Source of the DNA: Lobosporangium transversale
Taxonomy: Eukaryota > Mortierellomycota > Mortierellomycetes > Mortierellales > Mortierellaceae
Reading direction: 5' to 3'
NCBI RefSeq assembly: GCF_002105155.1
Contig: NW_019029014.1
Span: 310,001-374,000 of the forward strand
DNA: 64,000 nucleotides
The position numbers and the translations under genes are program-made. The notes beneath the pieces are model-generated. The model was not told where the DNA came from, did no database searches, and saw only the letters and a program-made list of their open reading frames with translations. Every line of letters starts with the position of its first letter. The first letter of the stretch is position 1. Of the stretch, positions 47,146 through 58,948 are shown one piece after another.

Positions 47146-48310
47146 AAAGAAAAGAAAAGATCAATAACTCCACCGCTTGCTATTTGTTATTCGTGTTCAT
47201 GATACTAAGAAAAGATTTTTAAGCTTACATCCTCAAAAACTCTCTGCTCTTGGCTCTTCCAACTGGATCCGGGGCTGAGGTGGGACTCACTTGGGTCATA
47301 TTAACACCAGATACACTGTAGGTTGACACTCTATTCTGCGTCTTGGTATTGCTGCCATTAATGTTGTTGCTATTATTGCTATTATTGTTGACATGACTGT
47401 TGAGAGCTTCAGAATTGGAGTAGTTGTTATTGGCTTGGTTAGTCTCTACTAGTAATATATTCAAATGGTTACATTTAGCAAATCAATTGATCGATCGAAG
47501 GCACAAAGTTGTAGGCCTTTTGTCAGCAAATAAAAAAGACATTATGAGCCTTGAGCCTAAATTGCGACGTCCAGAGGTTTTGCAACATTAACAATCCACT
47601 AATAAACAGACAGCTGTTGTCGTTTAACTTACGCGGCACATCAAGGACAGTGTTTGCTGTTCCTTTAACTACACCAGCGGCGTTACTCAGTTCTATATAC
47701 TTGCTCCTACAGTCAGACCAAAGATTGGTTAGACAGGGTTTATGAAAAATTATTTGAGCTCGTAGAAGCTTAAAAACAAAAAACTGCTGCTTACCTCTCT
47801 TGTCGGAGGGCGTACTCCAACATCTTGACACGCTTCATAAGATCCACCTTTGTATTATCAACACCACGTTTTTCACCTTCAAGGAATGCAATTCGGGCCT
47901 ATAGTGTCATTGAAGGATTGCGCAGTTGAGGGATGCAGTCAGGAGAAAATGACAGGGAATGTATCCGCATTAGCATTCAGTGTCATGAGAGATACAGCTA
48001 TCCCATATATCTTGCAGAAAACTAGCCAATCGAGTTGTTATTCAAGGCCATGATAATTTTAGAGGGATAAAAAACGCATTGTAAAAATAAAAAAAATCCG
48101 AGAAGTAGTGTTGTAGTAGATCGTATTGTTGTTTATCTATGAATCCCAAAACAGTGTCCATTTTACCTTCATCTCTGCTTTCTCAATATCCCATTCATTT
48201 CTGTCACGCTCAAAACGACGCCATTCTGACTGTAGGTACTGCAGTACGCTCGGAAACGCATACTCGGCTACAGTCGGCGCTTGCGGAGCAAACGATTGGA
48301 ACTGATGCAT
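44470..48310 (-). CDS. Striatin-family WD40 protein (STRIPAK scaffold)
   Basis: Eleven exons (48310-48167, 47898-47795, 47706-47633, 47448-47229, 47082-46383, 46287-46161, 46053-45927, 45827-45708, 45619-45450, 45322-44957, 44849-44470) give 843 residues, the size of filamentous-fungal striatins. The N-terminus has the diagnostic striatin block SVLQYLQSEWRRFERDRNEW, running into the coiled coil (EKRGVDNTKVDLMKRVKMLEYALRQE). After a low-complexity centre, WD40 repeats occupy the C-terminal half (RHLDVVRSIAFHP, SGSEDGTMKYWNLES, GHTDTVWDIKLFP, CSGGHDGSVRLWDIAS). Striatins scaffold the PP2A-containing STRIPAK complex controlling hyphal fusion, septation and development. Intron 7 is GC-AG (GCAG/GCAAGT). 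The exon 4 start may be 47445 instead of 47448. Confidence 0.93.
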
Positions 48311-49213
48311 GGCTGGAGCCTATTCTTCTATGGCTATGCTTTTCCTGATGTGTAGGAATAAAGACGTCGCTGTCAATTTCCTTTCGTTTCGTTATTAGTC
48401 ACTGCTACTACTGCAATTGACATTTTACGTCAAAGAGATTTAGGGCATAAAGAATGGAAAAAAATGTGAGATTCTGAATCTATATAGAGCCGCAGTAACA
48501 ACTAATTCAGCTCCTTGTTTGCAACAAGCACTACCTGAAATCTTGACGGATGAGCAAGAAAAAGAGAACCTATTACACAGAGAGTATCGGTAATGAGAAA
48601 TGAACGAGATTGAATGATGTCCAAGGCCTCGCATGAGTCAGTGCCTGTGTTCAAAAGTGACTAATCCTGTCATTCACAGGAATCACAAACAGTCAATGCC
48701 CTCTGTTCCAGACTTTCATTGTTCAACTTCTTTTCTATAACGAACTTGAACAACACCAACGGCTATCACTTACGCCACTCTATGACGCTACGTCTACAGT
48801 AGACGAGTGTTTGACAATGCTTGACAGAACGTTGACCAAATGAAGAATTAATGTTGATCCAGAGAGGTATTTACAATTCAATGAAGCGCAGGAAGGGGAA
48901 AAAAATGAAAGTGAGGAGAGAAAGGCTGTCCCACTTTTTGCTGGTCTTGCTGTCTGTTCATCAGAACCTCAAGCAAGGCATTTGGACCTGTGTTTTAAAG
49001 TGTCAGGAACACGCTCTATTTTTTCACCTGACCCATGGAAAGGAGAGCCTGCTGCCTTGAAGATGGACACTCCTTTATTTTAAACTTGCATATATTTCTG
49101 CAATGTCATTCGGATATTAAGTTGCGCTTGGGCCAACTTTGGTGCTAGTGGCACCAAGACACATTTCATTCAAGAGCATTTATCTTTTTATTCCATGTTA
49201 CATTATAATTCAT
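48311..49213. other. Intergenic striatin promoter / acyl-CoA synthetase 3' side
   Basis: About 0.9 kb without supported coding sequence or recognisable RNA gene. Confidence 0.5.
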
Positions 49214-51513
49214 TCACAGTTTGGCCCTGCCACCGGCAATACGCTGATATTCTTCATTTCTGAAAGGTCTGTAGTGGTGACCATCCAGCCACAGCATCTC
49301 GTCCTTGATTATACTGGGGTTGATACCCTCATTGACCAACTCCACTTTGCGTTGCTTAAATGTTCCTGTGATTTCCATCTGAGATTTTTTTCGGATGAAA
49401 ATAGGAACAGAGTACCGTGGTAAGTTTTTCAATGCATGTTCTGCAAACTTGTCCCAGTCCATCGTCTCCTTAGCAACAATCGCTGCCATGCCGGCGCGAC
49501 CATCGTAGCCAGGAACTTGGACGCCATAGACGTTGACTTCGAGACAATCTGGGTGCGCTGAAAGTACTTCAGACACCTCAGCCGTCGAGACATTCTCAGA
49601 TTTCCAGCGGAACGTGTCACCCACGCGGTCACCAAAATAATAGTAGCCGTCAGCATCGCGACTCAGGATATCACCCGTGCGGAAGTAGACATCCCCTGTC
49701 ATTAGAAACAACAACCAAGTAGATGTCAATATCGAGATAGGAGCACAACAAAGTTTAATCCGAACAGTTGTCGATTGACATACCAGATTTAAAAACGTCT
49801 TTAGCAATCTTCTTGTTAGTTGCATCCTTGTTATTATGATAACCACGAAAGTCCTTGATAGGACTGCTTGCATCTATTACGCATAATAATTCTCCTGGTT
49901 CACCAGGTCGGCATTCAATACAACGTCCGTTCTTGTCCCGAACCAATTCCTCTGTCTCGATGTCAAACTTGGCAATCTTTAAGCCAGGAAGAAGTAGACT
50001 AGCAAGAGGGCCATGGAATCCAACCGCACCTACTCCATTAGGCCCAGTATTGTAGTTATTCAATGCTCCTGTGCCCTCGGTCGAAGCATACCACTCAAAG
50101 ATCACAGGGATACCGTAGCGTTCCCTAAACCGGTTCCAAACATCAGGGCGCATGCCGTTACCATGTGCCAGCCGGACCGAATGCATTTTGTCTAATGGAG
50201 ACTCTGGCAAATTTACCAAGTATCTACAAATCTCTCCGATATACTGGATTACAGTAACATTGTTGGCACGGCAATCATCCCAGAATCTAGTTGCTGAGAA
50301 TTTTCGGGCCAGAATTATAGTTCCACCGACCGACCAGGTGACGCCCACTCCTAGAACCGCCGCTGAACTATGATACAGGGGCATACAAACATAGAAACGA
50401 TCTTTGTCGGTAAAATTGCCGAACCTTTCAAAGAATAATGCCCCCACTAGTAAGAGTAACATGAAGAAAAACTCGTTAGGCTACTACATCCACAAGAGAA
50501 ACGATCTTATAATGTTTGGTTCAGTTGTATCAGATGATAATTAGTTGCTCCTTACTATCAGCGCGGGCATGTGAGAACCGTCCAGCCTTGGGTAGGCCCG
50601 TAGTTCCCGAAGTATAAATGAGCATTGCAATATCATCGGCCTTCATCTTATGAGGAAGATGTTTAGGTGTATCCGCATCGGAGACCGAGGTAAGGTCAAT
50701 TGGCATCGCGAAATCAACGTGTCCCATCTCACCACAAGTATAGATCGTAAAGCCCATTTGTAGAATTTCGTCTAGTGATTCAGCAACAGGCGCTGTCAAC
50801 TCTGTATCCAAGATGAGCATTGAGGACGTGGCGGTGCGGAGTGAGTGAGTGAGGGGCTTGCCCGAAAGATTGGTGTTGATGAACGCACCACATGCACCAA
50901 TCTTCATGATACCGAGCCAGCAAAAGAGGAACTCAGGTTTGTTGTTCATCATAAGTGATACAATGTCCCCACGCTTTACGCCTTTGGATAGCAACCAGTT
51001 GCCAACTTTATTAGAAGCTGTAGATGTTAGAAGGGCACGAATGGGTTTAAAAGAAATACGAAGGAATAGTATTAATGTCAGTTGGCTTTTAACAACAGTT
51101 CGTTAAGGTGGCACGCAGGGTGCGTGGAATGTAGCCTTGAATAACTCTGATGATAGAAGGCCTACTTTCGTATATACCATCTCTAAAACCTAAAAAGACA
51201 CTTCCATATATAAAATATATATATATAAAAGCATCCTAGAGCAACAGAGCAACATTTGCTACTCACCAAGATGGACATCACGAAATGAGTAGGATTTGCC
51301 TTCAAACACCAAGGCTTCGCGGTTCGGATACTTGCGATAGCTCTCTTCAAAGCGATAGCTCAAGTTGATTTTCCCTTGCTTCTCAAGGGTGGCAAATGCT
51401 CGTTGCATCCCTATTGCACTCTTGAGCATTTTAGCATCTTGGGGAAGCGACAGCTTGGCGCTCACATACATGGCCACGGGCACAGCGGCAGCAACAAGAG
51501 GGAGGGCTGGCAT
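49214..51513 (-). CDS. FAT1: Very-long-chain acyl-CoA synthetase / fatty acid transporter (Fat1/FATP)
   Basis: Four exons (51513-51267, 51017-50556, 50446-49784, 49695-49214) give 617 residues, the FATP family size. An N-terminal hydrophobic stretch (LPLVAAAVPVAMYV) is followed by the AMP-binding motif LIYTSGTTGLPKA, YASTEG and YFRTGDIL. The FATP signature DRVGDTFRWKSENVST is present. The protein ends in GRAKL: the last three residues AKL form a type-1 peroxisomal targeting signal variant. Fat1 activates long and very-long-chain fatty acids to CoA esters and helps their import. The C-terminal AKL suggests peroxisomal or lipid-droplet/ER localisation. The residue after the AMP motif, GRFSHARA, matches the family. 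Very high confidence on family, good on PTS1. Confidence 0.94.
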
Positions 51514-51835
51514 GGTAGAAGATTAGGGCCAGTCAATGAGTAAAAAAAAAAAAAAAATGTAGTAATGCAGTGTGAGACTAAGGATTTCAAAAGGTAGTAC
51601 ATGAATGCATTCTTACATCCAATACTCACCGGCCATAAAGAAGTTTGTAAAATGTATGAAGGGACTAGAGTGAGAGAAGAAAAGAAAGAGTAGAGAGGAG
51701 AGAGTGCTCTTAACAGCCTTTCTCTTCATTATCCAGTTTCAAACGATCTTTTATGATAAGGGTATTATGTCAATTTGTAATAGCTCACTGGTGGAGTTTC
51801 GTATCCGGGTTGAATTATCAGCCGGTTCTCTTTTT
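51514..51835. other. Intergenic upstream of FAT1
   Basis: Promoter-side spacer with an A run at about 51541-51556. Nothing else is recognised. It may hold the real 3' end of the small ORF at 51836-52546, whose splicing is unclear. Confidence 0.4.
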
Positions 51836-51944
51836 TCAGCTCCTTGAGGCTTGATCTTCCCCACACTTCGGGATGTTATCTGTTGGCCCATTCTGTAGTC
51901 GTATAGTAGTAGGACGTCTGTGTGCAACCATGTACATGTATATA

Positions 51945-51979
<35 letters not shown>

Positions 51980-52546
51980 TAATAATAATAATATGAAGAT
52001 CTTAAAAGGTGGTCTAGCTTTAAGATACAGAATGCTATTAAGTTCTTTATTGATGAAACTGGGGAAACAGTGAGCAAAAGTGCCAAGAATGCAGAAAGGC
52101 ATAAAAACACACATTTTTAGAGCAATCGTTCTTCTAAACTCGATCAGGCAAAGTGCACTTTGAAAGAGCTCTTCAAGCCGTTTCCATTGATACTCTATTA
52201 TCACCCCGCCTAACCGCAAGCTAACACTCATCGGACCAGTCTTGATAGCATTGACCATGATCTTGAGTTTTTTGTCACTACGCTTCCGAATACGATTCTC
52301 GTCATCATTATCTGGATCACTCTCTATCCCAAGATCTTCGCCATCCTCATCCTCGTCCTTATCGTCTAGTCCTGCCTCTAAGTTTGCAACCAAAACATCA
52401 CCATGGACCTTCAAGAAAACGCTCAAGGATAATTCTGCCAACTCAAAGCACTTCTCCATCTTCAAGGGATATTCGATTGCCTCCAAAAAGTATCTCAGTT
52501 CTGCCAAATTGTTTTCCAATGACATGCATCTGAGCTCAAAATCCAT
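51836..52546 (-). CDS. Hypothetical protein, acidic linker; 3' end uncertain
   Basis: An ATG-started frame of 236 codons. The first 150 residues look protein-like: amphipathic helices (AELRYFLEAIEYPLKMEKC, ELAELSLSVFLKV), a Glu/Asp-rich linker at about 65-85, then KLKIMVNAIKTGPMSVSLRLGG. The remainder turns hydrophobic and then runs through a homopolymer (51949-51976) as a poly-Lys stretch. That part is probably intron or 3' UTR, so the C-terminus shown is unlikely to be real. I do not recognise the family. It lies between FAT1 and the Pex39-like gene on the same strand. Confidence 0.4.
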
Positions 52547-52731
52547 AGCAGAAGGAAATTCAGTGATTCAATATGGTCAAACATGACTGAGTGACTACTG
52601 CCTACAAGTGTAAGTGTCTAGTTTACTGGCTAGTGTTATCAACTAGGAAGAATGAATGAAACAACAACAGTTGCGCCTCTTAGAGCACAAAGCGTTCATT
52701 CACCATGCCTTTTTTCTTTTTTTTTTTGTTA

Positions 52732-52866
52732 TTGCAACTGGAGGCTCATACCGATGCCATTTTTGGTTAGTCCATTTTGTCAATTATAAAAGGTTTATTA
52801 TGTAGTAGGCTTATAATTGACAAAAGCCTCTCTAAAAGAGATATCGGTATGAGTTTCCAGTTGCAA
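52732..52866. repeat. 135-bp foldback (inverted-repeat) element
   Basis: The left arm TTGCAACTGGAGGCTCATAC and the right arm (reverse complement TTGCAACTGGAAACTCATAC) match at about 22 of 24 positions through ACCGAT. An inner perfect 15-bp pair TTTTGTCAATTATAA/TTATAATTGACAAAA closes a loop of about 20 nt. It lies between two minus-strand genes, 45 bp from the Pex39-like stop. No clear target duplication is seen, so it could be a MITE or a transcript hairpin. Confidence 0.7.
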
Positions 52867-52910
52867 CTCCACATATTAAATCATTGGTTTCTTGGTGGCA
52901 ATAGTTTTAT

Positions 52911-53965
52911 TTAAGAGTTTGCAGACACCTCGGCGGTTGATACTCCTGACGAAGTAGTGCTATCAGTAACAGCAGTAGCCTTTTTCTTCTCCCATGGCTT
53001 TGGTCTGGGCACGAGCTGTGCCTCACTAGGTGTTCCTTCAGCTAGATTATTGGGGATCTGGCGAATGCCTGAAAACAAAAGGGAAGACGAATATAACATC
53101 AATTATGTATTCAAGTACGAATGTTTACCTAATACCTAGACAAATACTGAGGAGCTTTATCTCCCCTTACCTGGGATCGGCTTTCCAGCAGCAATGAGCT
53201 CACAGATCTCTTGGAAAGACTTTGGGTAGCTCGGATCTTTGAACATCATAAAGTTAGAATCAACTGCTTTTGTAAATAGACGAGAGCTCAAATTTACAAA
53301 AACATGATGGTAAGTACCTGCAGCCGGTGCGACCGATGTAATATCATTGGAAGCCGATGCTCCTATATCATTGGCTGACATAGTATTATGGTCTTTTCCC
53401 AATGATACCTTGCCTGTTGAGCTCTCATCATTTGTCAATTGTTGTTGAGCGCGCCATGCCTTGTATTGAGAGATATCAAATGGTTTAATGAATCTGATGA
53501 TGAGGCCCCCAAGAAATGAGGGTAGCGGGGATTGGGTATACAGTAAGCATTAGAGCAAATTACAGTGAGTAAAGTGAGTGAGTCACTTTGAATAAAAAAG
53601 TACAGGTCTGCTGGCATGATCATATAAACTATCTGGAAACCCATACCGAGTATAATAAAAGCATCTAGCATTTTCAATAGCTTCTTTTTTCTCTTTCTCT
53701 GTCTTGTTTTGATTGCTGTTTATAATGGATTGTAACCCTGTCTGCAGCAGAAGAAGAAACAGGCCAGTTTTGTACATTTTCAGTTTTGAAAAGTCATCAT
53801 GAGTGTCATGCTAAGTTGATTCCAGAATGAATAAATGAATACCTGAAACGTAGCATCGTTTTCAAAATCATAAGCATCAAATGCTTTGAAGGTCTGCTCC
53901 TGTTGCTGCTGCTGTTGTTGTTGCTGCTGTTGTTGATCCTGTTGTTGTTGCGGTGTTACCTCCAT
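52911..53965 (-). CDS. KPWE-domain protein, Pex39-like peroxisomal import factor
   Basis: Five exons (53965-53843, 53741-53647, 53493-53318, 53263-53171, 53068-52911) give 214 residues. After a polyglutamine start, the conserved N-terminal region reads FDAYDFENDATFQTGLQSII and then ARCFYYTRFIKPFDISQYKA. The C-terminal region has the family block YPKSFQEICELIAAGKPIPG, then IRQIPNNL and finally RPKPWEKKK. This KPWE-containing domain is found in a PEX14-like group and in yeast Yjr012c and its human counterpart, described as Pex39, which assists import of PTS2 cargo with Pex7. Size and both blocks fit. Exon 4's acceptor could alternatively be placed 27 nt downstream (two AGs in frame). Family identity is good; function is taken from the named homologues. 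Confidence 0.78.
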
Positions 53966-55338
53966 AGTTTCTCCTATTACGAGTATAACTGAGTGCTAGG
54001 GTGTTCGGTTATTTGGCTTTAAGTGACACTGAATGGCAAATGCAAAACTGTATCACGTGTAATAAAACCTGTATGAATTGATCCGCGTTCTTCGCAAGTG
54101 TCCTTTTAATTTCACGCTTTTTAAATTGTTGCCGCTATCTGATATGGCCCTATTTGTATCCATTGCTTCGGCTAATCGATTTCAACGAAGTACACTCTCC
54201 AGATTCAATTAACAGTATCGATCAATTCCTTCATTATATTGGAGGTTGGCTTTAGTTTGTACTCAAATACGTACGAACCTTCAATAAAAAAAAATTAAAA
54301 AAAAAAAAACCCTTCGATAGCCAGGACTCATTTGATAACAGTTGCAGAGTCCAAGTGAGCACGCAGTCTGGTGAGGTGCCTAACGGCCTGAGCAAACTAT
54401 TCTCTGTTTTTGCCGTCACAAGGGATTTAACAAAAGGTTGTTCTCTTTTGCCCCTGCTTTCTTGAAATCAATAAGATTGCATTAATACATGATAAATGAT
54501 ATATGACTGTGAACGGACACGAGTATTGCAAGCGTAAGCCTCCAGCGTGATTAATGGTAGGGTGCGTGCACTCAAGATCAATGAACTGGAGGTGTAGGAT
54601 ATTTGAATGAAGCATAATATAAAAACATGAAACAGTGAGCTTTCATTCAGATCAGGTATATTTATAAGTGGCTATGCTACAGTTTGATGAACATGAGAAT
54701 GATAAAGTGGGGAGATGCGTGCAAAGGTGTGTGATAATGTGTTTGCTATGTTGGTAACAATAGTTTATCAAACGAACTGTTCCCTAGCCCTAATGTCCTT
54801 GGTTCGGTGTGTAGTAGGACGCAGTGCTGAAATTAGGTGAGAGAGGCAATAGTCGATATCCTGGTTTGTAATTCATGCACTAAAAGACTAAAAATACAAA
54901 CGCGTGTTTGTGTGAGGACCCTGTTTAGGCTGTGTGTCCTTGTGCCAATTCATCGTGCTAAAATGGCGAAGAAAGTACATCTGGTTGCTTTCAGTGGTTC
55001 CATTTATGGCATACATATTTTACTATTGGTAGATTGTATTTATTTACTCCTTGTTTGTTTCCTTTTTTTCTTCATGTTTACCTCCTGACTCGTTTCTTCG
55101 CTTGCATTAAAAAAAAAACCACTTCTGTTGTCGTTATTCCTACACCTTTTCCCTGTTCTTCAGCCCGTCCATCATTTCTTGCAACACTTTCACCTACTGA
55201 GTTTATCGCATCACTTTTTTGAATACATCACAAAGCTAGCATACTCCCCCCACCTAATCATATACATTAAACGTCAGCTCCCATCTTTTATTTCAAGTTT
55301 CCTTCTCTTTCTCTTTCTATTCAAAGCGTATCTCATTA
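53966..55338. other. Divergent promoter interval Pex39-like / cation exchanger
   Basis: About 1.4 kb between outward-facing starts. An A-rich run lies at 54283-54310. The last 80 bp before 55339 are C/T-rich on the sense strand. No gene is supported. Confidence 0.5.
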
Positions 55339-56693
55339 ATGTCACATCCAAATTCAGGAGCTATATGCTTCCAAATTGATCCATCTTATTCATCAATAGG
55401 CCTCAGAAATATTAATGGCAGTCCTTCTCACCGTCATATCGATCAAAATAACAGCAGTGGGAGTAGCAGCTTTGACTCTCGGTATCTAACTCCGCCAACA
55501 AACGATCCTCTTCTGGGAACTCCAGATTCATCTATAGCTTCGCCAGTTCAAGGTGCTAGAAGCAGCAGTATTAAAGACCAGGATATGAACGTATCCTCAG
55601 CATACTCATCATCAACAGTGACATCGATATCAATGACGGCTTCAGGGTCCAAAGCCGTCTCTTCCCGTCGTAATAGGAACAGCGTCCTTCTGAACGATGG
55701 CATTAAGCATAATGCCGAGGTCACACGGTCCGATACCAAGACTGCTTCTGCCTCAGGCCGCCTACGGCCGCAGCGCTCATTAGTCATGAAGCATCGACTT
55801 CGCAAGCTGAATGATTTTTATGAAGAGCAACAGGATCAGCCACAACAGCATGGGCAAGCCAGTAGTGGATCCCACCATTCACCGGTCTCAAAGCCCCTTC
55901 CATTATTACCACATAGTGCCGGAAGATCATCACCATCATCATCATCAGAAGCATTGCCGAAAAGACGAGGTGTCAGTTTAAGCAGAGGGCTGTCATCTAG
56001 ACGGCGAGATCCTCTCGGTTCTTTGGTTTCACGTTCAGCTAACAGCTCTTCCAACCCGGAAGAAATAGATACATCAAGGTTGCTAGAGTACTCACAGGAG
56101 ATTAGCTCTGATCCCTTGAGCTCTCGTTGTGACAGAGCAGGATACGAGTCGTATGAACTACAACCCACCTCTCTTAGACAGGAATTCTCCACCATTGACT
56201 TGAATGGTAACCGTGAGAAGAAACGCTGTAATAGTCACGGCCTTACATCTGAATATTATAATTCAACTCAGGAACATTGCTCTGACAATGACCAGCATCA
56301 TCGTCATACATGGACTGAGATGCTGCATGGTGATCGACCAGACCGACACTTGTTCCCGTATAGGAGTAGTAAGGAGAATATCCATGCTCTGAAGACCTTC
56401 TTAAGACGATTTTATCTTGTCCTATTGATTATTCCTGCATGGACCATTCCGTATGTTTTGACAGCCCAAGCAGAGCATGCCCAATTAAAGCAGGAGCATC
56501 TGCTAGAAAGAGCAGCACCGGAGGTGGAGGAGAAGGGGGCAGGAGGGGGAGAACATGGAGTCATGTTAAGCAAGTGGGCCAATCTAATCGTGTTTATTCT
56601 CAACTTATTGGCTATGATGCATCTCGGCAAGGCAGCAGGTGCATGCATGGAGGAATTAGTCCCCAAACTCGGAATGGTAACACTACACAAGAA

Positions 56694-56728
<35 letters not shown>

Positions 56729-57906
56729 TTTAATAACCTCATTGTTAATGATTGTGGTTACAATATTGATTCTAGAGAATTGTCAGTATTTTTGATGCCA
56801 TGACAAGCAGCTCAGTCGAATTGGCTGTCGCAGCATTTGCATTAATGAAGGGTCTTGTGCGCGTAGTGCAGGCAGCAATGCTGGGGGCCATTCTCAACAA
56901 CCTATTGATGGTATGGTATTCTCTTCCTTCCTTGTTCCTTTCATCTATACCCTTTTACATTTCGGTTCATATATTAATTTGGGGTTTCTTACATTCTTCC
57001 TTCTAGATGATGGGTATCGCACTATGTGTTGGAGGCTATTATCACCGTGAACAGAAAATCCAAGCGGATACATCTCAGACAGGAATGAACCTGCTCATGA
57101 TTGTTTGTATATCCTACGTGATCCCTGTGGCACTTGATAGTACCTTCACAGAGCTTCGTAAAGCTTCTATCCCCCATCACCTAAGCCAAGCACAGCTTAT
57201 TGAAGCAACACGAGCTATCACTGAAGGAGTCCAACACGATCTCTGGACCATCAGTAAAGTCATGGCCATAGTCATGTTAATTCTATATGGATGCTGTCTT
57301 TTGTTCCAATATGATTCCACATCCTTTATGGTCACACCAGAAGCTAAGCACACAGGCGCCCATACTGTTCACCGTCGAAATGTTCATTACTGGTTCGCAG
57401 GCTTGGGTTACTCAGTCATGCTGGGGGCTCAGATCTATTCCGCCAATCTGTTGGTTCATGCTGTTGAAGCGCTTGGGAAGCAGTTCCACCTGAATGACTC
57501 ATTTGTAGGATTTGTCTTGCTGCCAATTGTGTTAATTGCAGATCTTCAGGAGGAGGTCATTGCTATCAAAGAAAGTCGTGCCAATCGTTTAGATCGATCC
57601 ATTGCATTGATGGTTGGCAGTTGTATGCAGATCGCACTTTTAGTCACCCCTCTCTTAGTCCTGTTAGGTTGGGTCGTCGATGTGCCTATGACTTTCCGGT
57701 TTAGTCTCTTAGAGGCAGCTGTTTTGGCAGGGTCTGTTTTGATTGTCAACTACTTGCTACAAGATAATGAAACTAATTGGCTGGAGGGATGTTTATTGTT
57801 GGCTGCGTTCTTCATGTGTGCTTTGGCATTTTACTATGATATTAAACCCTTTGAGTCAGAATTGGGCAGTGGAGACCATGAACCAGGAGCTGGAAGCCAT
57901 CATTAA
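55339..57906 (+). CDS. CaCA-superfamily cation/proton exchanger, Vnx1/CAX-like with altered GNxxE motifs
   Basis: Three exons (55339-56676, 56776-56910, 57007-57906) give 790 residues. About 350 residues of Ser-rich cytosolic N-terminus precede roughly eleven hydrophobic segments, starting with LRRFYLVLLIIPAWTIPYVL. The two CAX repeats are recognisable. The first is SSSVELAVAAFALMKG with VVQAAMLGAILNNLLMMMG. The second is FVGFVLLPIVLIADLQEEVI with LMVGSCMQIALLVTPLLVLLGW. The family moves Ca2+ or monovalent cations into the vacuole in exchange for protons. In both repeats the ion-coordinating Gly-Asn-Ala is replaced (SSS, and IADLQ with a 2-residue insertion) while the Glu remains. Transport activity or ion choice may therefore differ. 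Intron 1 holds a 28-T run. The long N-terminal tail resembles fungal Vnx1. Confidence 0.82.
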
Positions 57907-58102
57907 AAATTTGAAAACAAAAATAAAATAAAAAAGACATCTTTATTGGTGGCGTTTATTGCAATAGATTTATGCAGTGTAAGCGTCGCCCGTTCTATTC
58001 CGATTCACCTTAGCTTAATATGTTTATATATCTCCATCAATTATTGCCATCAATTATTGCCATCAATTATTGCCATCAATTCTATACCAACTCTAATGCT
58101 AC
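57907..58102. other. Convergent spacer with 13-nt tandem repeat
   Basis: Between the exchanger stop and the small membrane-protein stop. Contains a 13-nt unit (CCATCAATTATTG) repeated three times plus a partial fourth at 58034-58081. Confidence 0.8.
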
Positions 58103-58605
58103 CTAAGCACTGGCGTTGGTGTCAGAAGCAGAGGCGGATAGTGCTGTAGCAGTGGCTCGCTTTTCCTCAGCGCTTCCATACAGAATATCATGTCGTTTTT
58201 GGTTTGCGAGACGGATCTGCATCTCCCGGTCACGACGTTCGTAGTTGGTAAATGCCGTGTCGGACCCATTGCCAAAGCCTGCCAAGGACGCAGCCACCAT
58301 GAGCCAGCCCTAATGACATACGACAATATCGTGCGAATGGGCAGGTAATGTATGCAGAAAAAGAAAGTCAGAATGACGTATATTTTACTACGCTGTTCAT
58401 AGTAAATGTAGATATATATCTGCTTCTGTGCTTTTTTTTTTGTTACCTTCTGAGGAGGACGAATGGCTCTAAATCTTGGGGATGTGGCATGAAGGACCGC
58501 CCCTGCAAAAAGAGCTACGGTACTGTATTTGAAGGCACCAATAAAGCCTCCACGCATAGCAGCTTCTGCTGCAAGATCGTCATCGTTCTGTTTGATAAGA
58601 CGCAT
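58103..58605 (-). CDS. Small two-helix membrane protein, probably mitochondrial, unnamed
   Basis: Two exons (58605-58447, 58309-58103) joined at a phase-0 GTAACA intron give 121 residues. The protein has a helical N-terminus (DDDLAAEAAMRGGFIGAFKY), a first membrane segment (STVALFAGAVLHAT), the motif SPRFRAIRPPQK, a second membrane segment (GWLMVAASLAGFG) and a charged C-terminal helix (NYERRDREMQIRLANQ). A two-helix layout with an xFRxIRxPxK loop is typical of small inner-mitochondrial-membrane proteins of fungi (HIG1/RCF-like size class). I cannot assign it to a named family. Divergent from TBCK, with 343 bp between starts. Confidence 0.7.
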
Positions 58606-58948
58606 AGTGTTTTTTTTATGTTTCGCTTCTTAGTTTTGGATGTTGTTGCTTGTTTGTTTCCTTTAGGGTTTAAGTAGTCTATTGCCCTTTGTTTAGTGAT
58701 GCTAGGTTCTTTCAAAAGAAGGTGAATGAATGAATGTGTAAAAAGAAGAAGGTTGACAAACATGGTTTAGAATGAGCCCAGATATTCCGAAACAGATCAC
58801 TTAAGTGGCGTAAAATTCTCAAACCAGCAAGTTATATGAAGACTACTTTTATATGGGAAAGCACCTCCGTGCGCGTTTTTGCAATATCACTCGCTAATAC
58901 GACAGACTCTTATATACATTCTTCAGGGCCAAGAAGAGTGAAGGCGTC
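58606..58948. other. Divergent promoter of the small membrane protein and TBCK
   Basis: 343-bp shared upstream interval, T/A-rich. No specific regulatory site is recognisable. Confidence 0.55.
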
